Positions 7,480 to 16,632 of a DNA stretch of 64,000 bases are shown in pieces. The notes beneath the pieces were generated by a model, which worked only from the letters and a program-made list of their open reading frames with translations, searched no databases and was not told where the DNA came from. This DNA comes from an uncultured Acidimicrobiales bacterium. Its GTDB lineage: Bacteria; Actinomycetota; Acidimicrobiia; Acidimicrobiales; Hopanoidiivorantaceae. The stretch covers positions 62,001-126,000 of the forward strand of contig OY282367.1 in assembly GCA_958295755.1 (NCBI GenBank). The letters are read 5' to 3'. How positions within the stretch are numbered: position 1 is the stretch's first letter; every line of letters starts with the position of its first letter. Position numbers and translations under genes: made by a program.

Positions 7480-8751
7480 ATGACGCTGACAACCTCACTT
7501 GATGCAGCCCTGACGTCCGACACATCCAACAACATATCTACGTCCGACATGTCCTCCTTCGCCTCTTCCTCTAGTTCAGCCCTCCTCAAAGTCAGCGACC
7601 TACACACGCACTTCGCCACCGACCGAGGTGAGCTCAGAGCCGTGGACGGCGTATCGTTCTCCTTAGACCACGGGAGCACAATCGGCATTGTAGGCGAGTC
7701 TGGGTCAGGCAAGTCGGTCACCGTCCGCTCAATCATGAATATCTTGCCCCGCAATGTGGGCTTACAAGCAGGCGAAGTCATCTTTGAAGGCGAAAACATC
7801 CAAGACCTCACAGGCCCCGAAGCCAAGCATTTCTGGGGTGTCAAGATGTCGATGATATTCCAAGACCCGATGACTTCCCTCAACCCCGTAGTCAAAGTCG
7901 GACGACAGATCACTGAATCGCTTCGCTATCACCTCAAGATGTCACGCCCCGAAGCTTCAGCCCGCGCCCTAGAGCTACTTGAACTGGTCGGCATTCCCGA
8001 AGCCCGCCGTCGCCTCTCCGAATATCCGCACCAGCTTTCAGGCGGAATGTGCCAGCGCATCACCATCGCTATCGCTCTCTCGTGCCAGCCGAAGCTGCTC
8101 ATAGCCGACGAGCCGACCACCGCTTTGGATGTAACCGTCCAAAAGCAGATACTCGACCTGCTCGACCGCCTCCAGATAGACCAGAAAATGGCGATGATAC
8201 TCATCACTCACGATCTTGGTGTAGTGGCTGGCCGAGCCGATGAGATAGCCGTGATGTATGCCGGTCGCATCGTGGAAAAAGCCGCCACCACAGACCTCTT
8301 CGCCAGCATGCGCCATCCCTATACGCAAGCCCTGTTCGAATCCATCCCAAAGATAGAACATCGCAGCCATACCCGCCTGCGTGCCATTAGTGGCCAACCG
8401 CCTGATATGACCAACCTCCCCACAGGCTGCAGTTTCTCGCCCCGCTGTCGCTATGCCCAAGAACGTTGCCTCACCGAAAAGCCACCGCTGGAGGCTGACC
8501 CTGTCAACACTAACCGTAGCTATGCGTGCTTCTACCCCGTCAACACCCCCGCAGGCGAAGAAGCTCTGTCGGTCAACATCAAACATGGAAAAAGCGCGGC
8601 TGGGTTGGATATGAGCAGGGAGGGATTAGAGGGTGTGAGTTTGAGTGGCGATGGGATTGGCGGTGGGGGATTGATTGACGATGGCGATGGGATTGGCGGT
8701 GGGGGATTGGGAGAGATGGCTGATGAGGATTTGGAAGGGATGGACGGCTGA
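7480..8751 (+). CDS. dppD: Peptide/nickel-type ABC importer ATPase (DppD/OppD)
   Basis: 423 aa from ATG at 7480 (ATG at 7549 is an alternative closer to the family start; no strong ribosome site marks either). Domain order: Walker A GESGSGKS, Q-loop FQDPMTSLNP, ABC signature LSGGMCQRI, Walker B LLIADEPTTALD, H-loop ITHDLG, then the oligopeptide C-terminal domain with the Cys-rich CSFSPRCRYAQERC metal-binding-like segment. The protein ends in an unusual Gly/Asp-rich tail of about 50 residues carrying a repeated DGIGGGGL unit that is not part of the family. It overlaps dppF by one base (TGATG). Energises the importer encoded by the following genes. Confidence 0.92.
   Translation: MTLTTSLDAALTSDTSNNISTSDMSSFASSSSSALLKVSDLHTHFATDRGELRAVDGVSFSLDHGSTIGIVGESGSGKSVTVRSIMNILPRNVGLQAGEVIFEGENIQDLTGPEAKHFWGVKMSMIFQDPMTSLNPVVKVGRQITESLRYHLKMSRPEASARALELLELVGIPEARRRLSEYPHQLSGGMCQRITIAIALSCQPKLLIADEPTTALDVTVQKQILDLLDRLQIDQKMAMILITHDLGVVAGRADEIAVMYAGRIVEKAATTDLFASMRHPYTQALFESIPKIEHRSHTRLRAISGQPPDMTNLPTGCSFSPRCRYAQERCLTEKPPLEADPVNTNRSYACFYPVNTPAGEEALSVNIKHGKSAAGLDMSREGLEGVSLSGDGIGGGGLIDDGDGIGGGGLGEMADEDLEGMDG
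8650..8709 (+). repeat. 24-bp repeat in the DppD C-terminal tail
   Basis: Identical 24-bp segments at 8650-8673 and 8686-8709, 36 bp apart, encode the DGIGGGGL tail element twice. The tail lies beyond the conserved C-terminal domain. Confidence 0.9.
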
Positions 8752-9770
8752 TGGCAGGCACCGGTAAAGCGCATCTGACCAATGGCACAGGCAACGTGCC
8801 CCAAGACGATGTAATCCTCACGGTCGAAGATCTGGTAGTAGAGTTCCCAGCCGCTGGTGGTCAGAAAGTCCATGCCGTATCTGGCATCAGCTTTGATGTG
8901 CGTGAAGGCGAAACCCTCGGTCTCGTAGGCGAATCAGGATGCGGCAAGTCCACCACAGGCCGAGCCGTCATGCAGCTTGAGCAAGCCACGGCTGGCAAAG
9001 TCGTCTTTGAAGGCACCGACCTCACGACTCTCTCAGGCGAAGACATGCGGCGTATGCGCACCCGCATGCAGATGATCTTCCAAGATCCGATATCCTCCCT
9101 CAACCCCCGCCGCAAAGTCAAAGACATCGTGCGCGAAGGTCTCTCTATCTGGCATCAAAATCAAAAAGGGCTCTCCTCAGAAAGGGTGGACGACATCCTC
9201 CGCAGTGTCGGACTCAGCCCCGAAATGGTCGGCAACCGCCGTTCGCACGAGTTCTCAGGAGGGCAGTGCCAGCGTATCTGCGTGGCTCGTGCGTTAGTAC
9301 TCGACCCGAAAATAATTATCTGTGACGAGCCGGTCTCGGCGTTAGATGTTTCGGTGCAGGCGCAGATTCTCAACCTGCTAGAAGACATGAAAGCCCGCTA
9401 TGGACTCACCTTAATCTTCATTGCCCACGATCTGGCCGTAGTCAAGAACATCAGTGACAGGGTGTGCGTGATGTATTTGGGAAAGATGTGCGAAATCGGC
9501 CCATCCGACAACCTCTACGAGCAGCCTCTTCACCCATACACAGAAGCTCTGCTCAAATCCATCCCCCACCCCGACCCCACTTACCCCGTCTCAGACGAAG
9601 CCTTGGAAGGCGACCTGCCTTCGCCGATCAACCCGCCATCGGGCTGTCGCTTCCGTACCCGTTGCCCCCAAGCCGCCGATATTTGCACCGAAGAAGAACC
9701 CGAAATCAGAGAAATCGCCCCCCAACACTATGTCGCCTGCCACTTCCCGCTAATGGCAGTGGCAGAGTAA
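8751..9770 (+). CDS. dppF: Peptide/nickel-type ABC importer ATPase (DppF/OppF)
   Basis: 339 aa. Walker A GESGCGKSTTGR, Q-loop FQDPISSLNPRR, signature FSGGQCQRICVARAL, Walker B IIICDEPVSALD, H-loop IAHDLAVV, and the C-terminal oligopeptide domain with CRFRTRCPQAADIC. The signature has Phe in place of the usual Leu, which is common in this subfamily. It is the second ATPase of a heterodimer with the upstream DppD-like protein and is translationally coupled to it. Length and domain layout are normal. Confidence 0.93.
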   Translation: MAGTGKAHLTNGTGNVPQDDVILTVEDLVVEFPAAGGQKVHAVSGISFDVREGETLGLVGESGCGKSTTGRAVMQLEQATAGKVVFEGTDLTTLSGEDMRRMRTRMQMIFQDPISSLNPRRKVKDIVREGLSIWHQNQKGLSSERVDDILRSVGLSPEMVGNRRSHEFSGGQCQRICVARALVLDPKIIICDEPVSALDVSVQAQILNLLEDMKARYGLTLIFIAHDLAVVKNISDRVCVMYLGKMCEIGPSDNLYEQPLHPYTEALLKSIPHPDPTYPVSDEALEGDLPSPINPPSGCRFRTRCPQAADICTEEEPEIREIAPQHYVACHFPLMAVAE

Positions 9771-9879
9771 GTTGACAGTTTCTCAGCACGCCCTCTGCAA
9801 AACAGCTATTATGTTTTACGCCTAGATAATTTAGTGCCTAGATAAAAAGACGACAGACGAACCAACGAAAGGAAGACAA

Positions 9880-11685
9880 ATGCTAACTCGCAAGATTTCC
9901 ACTAGAAGGATTTCTACCAAGAGAAAGATGCAGGCACTAGTCGCCCTCATCCTGTCTCTATCCCTAATCGCAGCAGCCTGCGGTAGCGACGACGATGACG
10001 ACGAAGGCACCGGCCCAGTCGAGGTAGAAACCCCGACAACTCAAGCCGCTCCAGATGAGCCAGAGTCTTCAGATGAGCCAGAGGCTGAAACTCCAGAGCC
10101 CTCTGAGACATCGCCACCAGCCACTCCTCCCCCCACAACCACAACTGAACCACCCCCTGCCGCTGCAGGCGATGAGTGCACTGAAGCTCTCAGAGGTGGC
10201 AGTATCACGATGGGCGTTTTCTCAGAAACAGCAGGGCTCGACCCGACAGTTACTTCTGGCTCTGGTGTTACAGGCATGATCGAGCTGATGACGCTTTATG
10301 ATGTTCTCATTCGCCTTGACAGTGACACTGGCCAGTATGTGCCCCATCTGGCAGAGTCGCTTGAATCCAACGATGATTACACAGTTTGGACTCTGGGACT
10401 GCGTGAAGGCGTTCAGTTCGGAAACGGTGATCCGCTGGATGCCGATGCGGTTATTGCCAGTTTGAACAGGTGGAGCAATTTGGATGCTTCCATTGGCCAG
10501 CGCAACCAATCAAATGCTTTCGTGTCGTTTATCACAGAAATGACCAAGGTTGACGACCTCACAGTCCAATTCACTTTGGATTCGCCTTGGGCTGGCTTCC
10601 CTTACACGCTTTCAGATGAGCCAGGCATGATCGTGAATGTGAATGTGATTGAAGAACGCGGCGGTGTGGCAGAATTCAGCCGCAATCCCACTGGAGGCGG
10701 TGCTGGTCCGTATGAGTTGGTCCGCTATGCCCCACAAGAAGAAATTGTGGTCAGGGCTAAGGACGACTACTGGGGCGGTCCAGTCTGCATTGAGGAAATC
10801 AAGTTTGTGCGGGTGCCGGGTGCCCCTGCCACATACGATGCCTTCCAGAATGACGAACTGCAGGTAGCGTTCTTGCGTGAACCAAGAGTCATAGCCGAAG
10901 CTAGAGAAAATGGCGACACCAATGCTCTCGTCTTTTTGAAGAACACAGGCGGCGTGGTCATGATAAACAACGGTGTGCGTGGCTCCACTCCGCCCACGAC
11001 CGATCTTCGTCTCCGAAGAGCAATCATGTTGGCTCTAGAACCCTCTGTTCTGGATGATAGAGCCAATGAAGGCACAGGCAGACCAACTAACGCACTGCTT
11101 GATGCAGGATCCTTTTACTATGACGCCGACCTCTTCGCCCAGGTGCCAACAGATGCTGACGAGGCAGCAAGACTGGTGGAAGAAGTCAAAGCTGAAGGCA
11201 ACTGGGATGGCTCAATCCGTCTCCATTGCCACAACGCTCCCAGCCGAATTGACTGGGCTTTGGCAGCCGAGGCTCTCCTCGAGTCAGTGGGATTTGATGT
11301 GGAAGTTCTAAACGATGGAACAATCCTCGACCTCATCTCTGCAGTTCTTGTCAACGCCGACTACGACTTGGCGTGCTGGGGATTCAACTTGGATGACGAG
11401 ACTCCCTACATACCGTTGTTGCAGCACACCTGCACATCTCGCTCCAACCGCACTGGTTATTGCGATGAGAGCATGGACGCAGCTATAGCTCAACTCAGAC
11501 TGGCTGGCAACTATGGCGAGACTCAGGCAGCTCTTGCAGAGGTGTGGCGTGTCTGGCAGGAAACTATTCCAAGCGTTGCATATGAGACGACTGAGGAGTA
11601 TGTGGTCTTCAAAGACAACATCAAGGGAGTTGTTGGAACGCAAGCCTCTGGCATTCTGTTCCACAACGCCTTCATAGAACAATAA
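9880..11685 (+). CDS. dppA: Peptide-type ABC substrate-binding lipoprotein (family 5)
   Basis: 601 aa. The signal peptide ends at lipobox LIAAAC, followed by GSDDDDDE and an acidic/Pro/Thr linker up to about residue 95. The mature domain has the family-5 layout: LRGGSITMGVF strand, GLDPT, ESLESNDDYTVWTLGLREGVQFGNG (the characteristic F/W-x-L-R-x-G-V-F segment), and a C-terminal ETIPSVAYE segment. An AAAGGAAG ribosome site supports ATG 9880; the N-terminus has an extra basic stretch (RKISTRRISTKRK), so Met17 is an alternative. The preceding 9771-9879 gap has a duplicated GCCTAGATAA. Substrate is not predictable from sequence; peptides or similar compounds. Confidence 0.9.
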   Translation: MLTRKISTRRISTKRKMQALVALILSLSLIAAACGSDDDDDEGTGPVEVETPTTQAAPDEPESSDEPEAETPEPSETSPPATPPPTTTTEPPPAAAGDECTEALRGGSITMGVFSETAGLDPTVTSGSGVTGMIELMTLYDVLIRLDSDTGQYVPHLAESLESNDDYTVWTLGLREGVQFGNGDPLDADAVIASLNRWSNLDASIGQRNQSNAFVSFITEMTKVDDLTVQFTLDSPWAGFPYTLSDEPGMIVNVNVIEERGGVAEFSRNPTGGGAGPYELVRYAPQEEIVVRAKDDYWGGPVCIEEIKFVRVPGAPATYDAFQNDELQVAFLREPRVIAEARENGDTNALVFLKNTGGVVMINNGVRGSTPPTTDLRLRRAIMLALEPSVLDDRANEGTGRPTNALLDAGSFYYDADLFAQVPTDADEAARLVEEVKAEGNWDGSIRLHCHNAPSRIDWALAAEALLESVGFDVEVLNDGTILDLISAVLVNADYDLACWGFNLDDETPYIPLLQHTCTSRSNRTGYCDESMDAAIAQLRLAGNYGETQAALAEVWRVWQETIPSVAYETTEEYVVFKDNIKGVVGTQASGILFHNAFIEQ

Positions 11686-11732
11686 GGCATTCACAGAACA
11701 ATAAGCCATACTCCCATATGCCATGTGGGGAA

Positions 11733-11766
11733 AGCAGGCATCTGCTCCAAGCAGTGGATGCCTGCT
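11733..11766 (+). other. Hairpin between binding-protein and permease genes
   Basis: AGCAGGCATC (11733-11742) pairs perfectly with GATGCCTGCT (11757-11766), and the loop can form an inner TGCT/AGCA stem. No U-run follows, so it is more likely an mRNA-stabilising or attenuating structure downstream of the highly expressed binding protein than a classic terminator. Confidence 0.6.
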
Positions 11767-11820
11767 AAACCCTGCTAAACCCTGCTAAACCCTGCTAAAC
11801 CCTGCTAATCCCTGTTAGGC
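11761..11820 (+). repeat. 10-bp tandem repeat array, six copies
   Basis: CCTGCTAAAC occurs four times exactly (11761-11800), then CCTGCTAATC and CCTGTTAGGC. The first copy forms the right arm of the adjacent hairpin, so the array looks expanded from that arm. Confidence 0.97.
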
Positions 11821-11852
11821 AAAGCCCTGCAAGGCAATTTGGATAACCTGCG

Positions 11853-13070
11853 ATGACTAGGCTCGTAACCCTGAAACTTATCCGGTTGGTGCCGGTGATG
11901 TTTCTGGTTTCGGTGCTGACCTTCTCTCTGTTAGAGGTTGCTCCAGGCGATCCTGCCCTCACCATAATGGGCGACAATCCGCCGTGCCCAAGCCTGATTG
12001 AACAAGAACTAGTAGCCGAATATGGAGAGGAAACAGATATCTCCCTGCTCTGTACCCAAGCTGTGTATCAGAGTGTCAGAGAGAGGTTCAACTTGGATGA
12101 CCCCATCTGGGAAAGATATTTGATTTGGCTTGGGAATGCAGTAACTGGCGATTTGGGTATAAGACTCACAAACCAGTCATTCACAGTCTTGGAAGGCATC
12201 CAACAGACCTTCCCTGTAACCCTCCAGATTGCAATATTTTCAATGGGTTTGGCCCTGCTTGTGTCTATCCCGATGGGTGTCTGGGCTGCTTTTCATCAAG
12301 GGAAAGGTTTTGATCGACTATCAGGGGGGTCGTCTTTCGCCATTATTTCAATCCCCAGCTTTCTGATAGGTCTGCTACTCATATTTTTCTTTGTGTGGCG
12401 ACCTTGGATGCTTAGAAATGTGGTGCTCATATTTGCTATGATTTGGGTTGCTTGGCTCCTTTGGAGCGCACTCAAGCGGATCGTTTCTAGAATGGTTTCT
12501 GGATCAGAAGCGGGAGCGCACGCTACTACCGACTTCGTGCTAGCTGCCACAGTTGCGTTGGTGGCATTGGGCTTGTTCTTTTGGTGGCCCGACTTCCCCC
12601 GGCAGGGCTTTTCCCGTTGGACAAGCGACGAGGGCATCTTGGAAAATTTTCGAACAGCCTTCTTACCAGCACTAACGGTGGCTCTCACTGAGATAGCAGT
12701 TTTCACACGGCTTTTGCGCTCTGACATCATAGCCACTCTGCAAGAAGACTTCATCTTGTCGGCTAGAGCTAGAGGCTTTTCAAATCGAAGGATAATGTTC
12801 CGACACGCCCTTCGTCCTTCCTCCTTTTCGCTTATAACGCTGGCAGGTGTGGCTTTCGGGCGGGCACTCGGAGGCACTGTCATTGTGGAAACTATTTTCA
12901 GACTCCCGGGAATGGGCAGATTCATCGTAGATCAGGGAGTGAGGCTGAACGACTACACAGTTGTGATGGGGGGAGTGTTAGTGCTCACAACAGCGGTTGT
13001 GCTGCTCAACACAGGTGTGGACATTGCCTATTACTATCTGGATCCGAGGATTCGTCGTGGCAGACGGTAA
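11853..13070 (+). CDS. dppB: Peptide-type ABC permease (DppB-like)
   Basis: 405 aa, longer than the usual 310-340. The N-terminus (LIRLVPVMFLVSVLTFSLLEVAPGDPA) is the typical first helix followed by the GDPA motif, and the EAA-like coupling loop is ILSARARGFSNRRIMFRHALRP. The C-terminal helices (GGTVIVETIFRLPGMGRFIVDQ) are family-typical. The additional length comes from an inserted hydrophobic block at about residues 175-260, apparently extra membrane segments around a WRPW...WWPDFPRQ region. No strong ribosome site precedes ATG 11853. It overlaps the next permease start by 14 nt. Pairs with that protein to form the membrane channel. Confidence 0.9.
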   Translation: MTRLVTLKLIRLVPVMFLVSVLTFSLLEVAPGDPALTIMGDNPPCPSLIEQELVAEYGEETDISLLCTQAVYQSVRERFNLDDPIWERYLIWLGNAVTGDLGIRLTNQSFTVLEGIQQTFPVTLQIAIFSMGLALLVSIPMGVWAAFHQGKGFDRLSGGSSFAIISIPSFLIGLLLIFFFVWRPWMLRNVVLIFAMIWVAWLLWSALKRIVSRMVSGSEAGAHATTDFVLAATVALVALGLFFWWPDFPRQGFSRWTSDEGILENFRTAFLPALTVALTEIAVFTRLLRSDIIATLQEDFILSARARGFSNRRIMFRHALRPSSFSLITLAGVAFGRALGGTVIVETIFRLPGMGRFIVDQGVRLNDYTVVMGGVLVLTTAVVLLNTGVDIAYYYLDPRIRRGRR

Positions 13071-14094
13071 GGTATTTCAACTTTTGCCTAAGAGAAGCCT
13101 CTGGGCAGGGATACCAGCCATAGTGGCTGGAATCATCTGCATTTGGGTTGGCTTGGGGGTGCTGACCGAATCCTCTTCAGTAGTCAGGGGGATAGTTGCG
13201 ATTCTTGGGATAGCAATTGGATATTGGGGGCTGAATTCTGTGGTCAGGCATTTCAAAGGTGAAAATTTTGAGACTAGTCTCTGGTTGGCGATTATCTGGG
13301 TTGTGGTGCTTGTGCTGGCTGCCATTTTTGCCGACTTGCTGCCGCTTCAGGAACACAGAAACACTGCCCAAACACTCAGAGCAGGCACCGAAACACTGCT
13401 GCGTCCAGACTTGTTCTCAGTACATCCCTTTGGAACCGATCGCCAAGCACTGGACATTTTGGGAGGAGTAATTTACGGGGCCAGGGTTTCTCTTCAAGTG
13501 AGTGTCATAGCTATCACTTTGGGAATTGTAATAGGCGGAACTATTGGAACAGTCGCAGGTTTCTTTAGAGGCAAAACTGATGCCGTGATTGGAGTCTTCA
13601 CAGACACACTGCTTTCGTATCCACCTCTGATTCTGCTTTTGGCTCTTGTGACCGTTTTGGAACCGACCCCTCTGAACATGGCAGCAGTGTTGGCCGCGCT
13701 TGGAATACCCACCTACATTCGCATCTCCAGAGCCAACACCTTGGTATTTGCCCAGAGGGAATTTGTCTTGGCAGCAAGAGCGATGGGGGCAAATCGCAGG
13801 CGCATCATCTTCAGAGAGCTTGTGCCAAATGTTGCGTTGCCTCTATTGAGCTATGCATTTATTATCGTGGCTGTGATAATTGTGGCTGAGGCTTCCTTGA
13901 GTTTTCTTGGCATCGGAATACAGCGGCCTGAGCCAACCTGGGGCAATATGATCGCAGCTGGACAGGACGACTTTGACCGACATCCACACTTGGTGTTCAT
14001 CCCTGGGGGAGTGATGTTTTTGACTGTATTTGCCCTGAATCGCATCGGCGAGAAAGCCCGCCAGCTGTGGGACCCCAGAGAAGCGAATATTTAG
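13057..14094 (+). CDS. dppC: Peptide-type ABC permease (DppC-like)
   Basis: 345 aa from GTG at 13057, which overlaps the dppB end; upstream codons of the open frame lie deeper inside dppB and are not needed. The N-terminus has two additional hydrophobic helices (about residues 14-60) before the family core. The core shows the periplasmic DLLPLQEHRNT region, HPFGTDRQALDILGGVIYGARVSL, the EAA loop LAARAMGANRRRIIFRELVPN, and ASLSFLGIGIQRPEPTWGNM near the end, a DppC hallmark. The extra N-terminal helices mirror the insertion in the partner permease, so this transporter seems enlarged on both halves. Confidence 0.9.
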   Translation: MADGKVFQLLPKRSLWAGIPAIVAGIICIWVGLGVLTESSSVVRGIVAILGIAIGYWGLNSVVRHFKGENFETSLWLAIIWVVVLVLAAIFADLLPLQEHRNTAQTLRAGTETLLRPDLFSVHPFGTDRQALDILGGVIYGARVSLQVSVIAITLGIVIGGTIGTVAGFFRGKTDAVIGVFTDTLLSYPPLILLLALVTVLEPTPLNMAAVLAALGIPTYIRISRANTLVFAQREFVLAARAMGANRRRIIFRELVPNVALPLLSYAFIIVAVIIVAEASLSFLGIGIQRPEPTWGNMIAAGQDDFDRHPHLVFIPGGVMFLTVFALNRIGEKARQLWDPREANI

Positions 14095-14165
14095 CGTTCT
14101 TTCTTAGGTACTTGTAATTCTGGTAATTCTGGAATGGCTGGAACTTAAGAAGTTTAGGAGGACTG

Positions 14166-15425
14166 ATGTCAAAAAATCAAACTAAAGATGCACAAACTGA
14201 GACGTTGACTGAGCCTCAATCGACTGAGCCTCAATCCACAGGCCCTATGGCAGGTGTTCGTATCGTAGAGCTTGGCGTGTGGGTGGCGGGGCCTGCGGCA
14301 GGGGGGATTTTGGCCGATTGGGGGGCTGATGTGATCAAGATTGAGCCGCCAGAGGGCGACCCTGCTCGGATTTTTGGGAAGATGCTGGGGGGCGATTTAC
14401 CTACGAACCCTCCGTTTGAGATGGATAATCGGTCTAAGCGCTCTATCGTGTTGGACTTAGCGCAGACCGAAGCAAGAGAGGTGGCAAGAGAGCTTATCGC
14501 AACGGCTGATGTGTTCTTGACCAACTTACGACTAGGTGCTCTTAAACGCTTGGGCTTGGATTACGAAACTCTGAGCCAAGACCACCCCAAACTCATATAT
14601 TGCGGAATCACTGGCTATGGCACCGAAGGCCCAGACGCCGACCGCCCCGCCTATGACATAGCAGCTTTTTGGGCACGCTCGGGGATTGCTTCAGTGCTCA
14701 CGCCACCTGGTGGCAATCCGCCGTTTCAACGAGGCGGCATGGGCGACCATTCTGTGGGGCTAGCGGGCGCATCGGCTGTGGCGGCTGCCCTGTTTCATCG
14801 TGAGCGCACGGGCGAAGGTCAGTTTGTCTCCACTTCGCTGTTTCGCCAAGGCATGTATACCATCAGCTTCGATCTGAATTGCAAGCTGATGTGGGGCAAC
14901 GAAATCCAAGTTGGCACCCGTGAGGGGATGGGCAACCCTTGCATCAATAACTATGTAGCAGGAGACGGCAAGCGGTTCTGGATTGTGGGGCTGGAAGGCG
15001 AACGACACTGGCCACCACTTACTAGAGCTGTCGGTCACCCAGAGTGGTTAGAAGACGAACGCTTCAATACCCCAATGGGGCGCGCTCAGAACGCCCACGA
15101 GCTTATTTCGCTTTTGGACGAGGTATTTGCCACCAAAACTCTAGAAGAGTGGGCCGCAATCTTCGCCACCGAGGAAGATTTTTTCTGGGCTCCTGTCAAC
15201 ACCCCCGACGACCTTTTGGTCGACCCTCAGTTTGGGCCATCAGGAGCGATGGTGCAAGTCCCCGACGGAGGTAGTGGAACGAACATGATAGCCTCACCCG
15301 TAGATTTCCACGGCACCCCTTGGCACCCCCGCTCCCTATCGCCCGACTTAGGTGAACACACCGATGAAATCTTGGCCGAACTAGGCAAAGATTCTCAAGC
15401 AAAGACCTCAAGATCGGCACCTTAA
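14166..15425 (+). CDS. Type III CoA-transferase (CaiB/BaiF family)
   Basis: 419 aa. After a Gln/Thr/Glu-rich leader of about 25 residues containing a duplicated TEPQS unit, the sequence enters the family core: GVRIVELGVWVAGPAAGGIL, DWGADVIKIEPPEGDPAR, NRSKRSIVLDL, and the active-site region GITGYGTEGPDADRPAYDIA with the Asp that forms the acyl intermediate. The second domain includes GEGQFVSTSLFRQGMYTIS. GGAGGACTG just before the ATG is an excellent ribosome site. Family members move CoA between organic acids, for example in carnitine, bile-acid or aromatic-acid degradation. It heads a short cluster with the two genes downstream. Confidence 0.9.
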   Translation: MSKNQTKDAQTETLTEPQSTEPQSTGPMAGVRIVELGVWVAGPAAGGILADWGADVIKIEPPEGDPARIFGKMLGGDLPTNPPFEMDNRSKRSIVLDLAQTEAREVARELIATADVFLTNLRLGALKRLGLDYETLSQDHPKLIYCGITGYGTEGPDADRPAYDIAAFWARSGIASVLTPPGGNPPFQRGGMGDHSVGLAGASAVAAALFHRERTGEGQFVSTSLFRQGMYTISFDLNCKLMWGNEIQVGTREGMGNPCINNYVAGDGKRFWIVGLEGERHWPPLTRAVGHPEWLEDERFNTPMGRAQNAHELISLLDEVFATKTLEEWAAIFATEEDFFWAPVNTPDDLLVDPQFGPSGAMVQVPDGGSGTNMIASPVDFHGTPWHPRSLSPDLGEHTDEILAELGKDSQAKTSRSAP

Positions 15426-15477
15426 AAAATCTAATGAGCAGGATTGGACGAAAGCCAACTTTAGAAAGGACACATTA

Positions 15478-16620
15478 ATGCCACTTGGAAACCTAGATGA
15501 AACTCTGCGACACCAGTTGCCGCAAACTTTTGACACGGTCGGAACTAGCGACCCTAGATTTTATGACCGCTATTGGTTCTCTTGCTATGACCCGAAGGGC
15601 GAAATCACCATGATCATCGGCATGGGTCTGTATTGCAACATGAATGTGATGGACGGCTTCGTGGCATGTCAGCTTCCCAATGGTGAACCTGGTAGCAGCG
15701 CGGGCACCACTCAGCACAACTTTCGCTTTTCCCGCGAGCTACGTCCCGACATAGACACCGTAGCTGTCGGCCCGCTCTCAATAGAAATCCTCGACCCGTT
15801 CAAGCGTGCTGGCATCAAAGTTGCCGCTTCCGATCAGCCTCTGGAACTGGATTTGGAATGGACGAATTTCCTCACACCCAAGTTGGAAGACCATCATTTC
15901 GGTCGCCTGCGAGGTCGCGTGACGCAGGACTATCTCAGATACACCCAAGTAGGCAAAATGGCGGGCACAGTTACCATGAACGACAAAGCCTACGATCTAG
16001 CCAACTGCTGGGGTGGCCGCGATCATTCGTGGGGAGTCCGCCCTCAAACCGCAGGCCCTGAGCCAGTAACAGGCTCTCCGCAAACAGATGTAATGCGCCA
16101 AACAGGTGGCCACGTTTTTTATTGGATTCCGTTCTCGTGCGAAGAGTTCGGCGGCCATGTGCAAGTGCAATGCTTTGGCGACGGCCGCCAGCACTACATG
16201 GACGGCATAATCCAGTGGCCAGACGGCACTGAAAGAGTCGTCACAGCAACCAGCTTTGAGGTGAATTTCCACGAAGGCACTCGCCGTTGGAAGCAAGTCC
16301 GCTCTCACTTCATAGACGAAGCAGGCAGCACCTACGATGTGGTCACCAACCAACTAGCTCGCGACTGGGCAATGATAGGAACTGGCTATGACTGGGGCTG
16401 GGACGACCGTCAAGGTCTGGGCGTATACCGAGGCGAATACTACACAGAAACTGACACCTACGATATGTCCCACCCCGAAAATGTAATTCTCTCCGACGGC
16501 GAAACTCTCCAACCTATGCACCGAGAAGCCCCCGCCTACGGCACCATAAACGGCATGGATCTAATGGGCCACCAAATAGTAATCTGCACTGGCTCAGTCC
16601 CCTTCTTGGGCTTGGATTAA
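15478..16620 (+). CDS. DUF7065/DUF7064-like protein
   Basis: 380 aa, soluble, no signal peptide. Rich in aromatic and acidic residues with beta-strand character; includes RFYDRYWFSCYDPKGEITM near the start, a Gly/Trp-rich ANCWGGRDHSWGVRP segment in the middle and GYDWGWDDRQGLGVYRGEYY near the end. This pattern recalls the paired lipocalin/AttH-like domains annotated as DUF7065 and DUF7064 in steroid- and terpenoid-degrading actinobacteria; that assignment is from memory. The AGAAAGGACACATTA ribosome site supports ATG 15478. Its neighbours suggest a role with CoA-linked substrate degradation. Biochemical activity is unknown. Confidence 0.65.
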   Translation: MPLGNLDETLRHQLPQTFDTVGTSDPRFYDRYWFSCYDPKGEITMIIGMGLYCNMNVMDGFVACQLPNGEPGSSAGTTQHNFRFSRELRPDIDTVAVGPLSIEILDPFKRAGIKVAASDQPLELDLEWTNFLTPKLEDHHFGRLRGRVTQDYLRYTQVGKMAGTVTMNDKAYDLANCWGGRDHSWGVRPQTAGPEPVTGSPQTDVMRQTGGHVFYWIPFSCEEFGGHVQVQCFGDGRQHYMDGIIQWPDGTERVVTATSFEVNFHEGTRRWKQVRSHFIDEAGSTYDVVTNQLARDWAMIGTGYDWGWDDRQGLGVYRGEYYTETDTYDMSHPENVILSDGETLQPMHREAPAYGTINGMDLMGHQIVICTGSVPFLGLD

Positions 16621-16632
16621 AGAAAGGACATC

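Noticed and set aside
14095..14165. Riboswitch or terminator before the CoA-transferase gene
   Set aside because: Only a duplicated TAATTCTGG is seen; there is no stable stem or conserved aptamer core.
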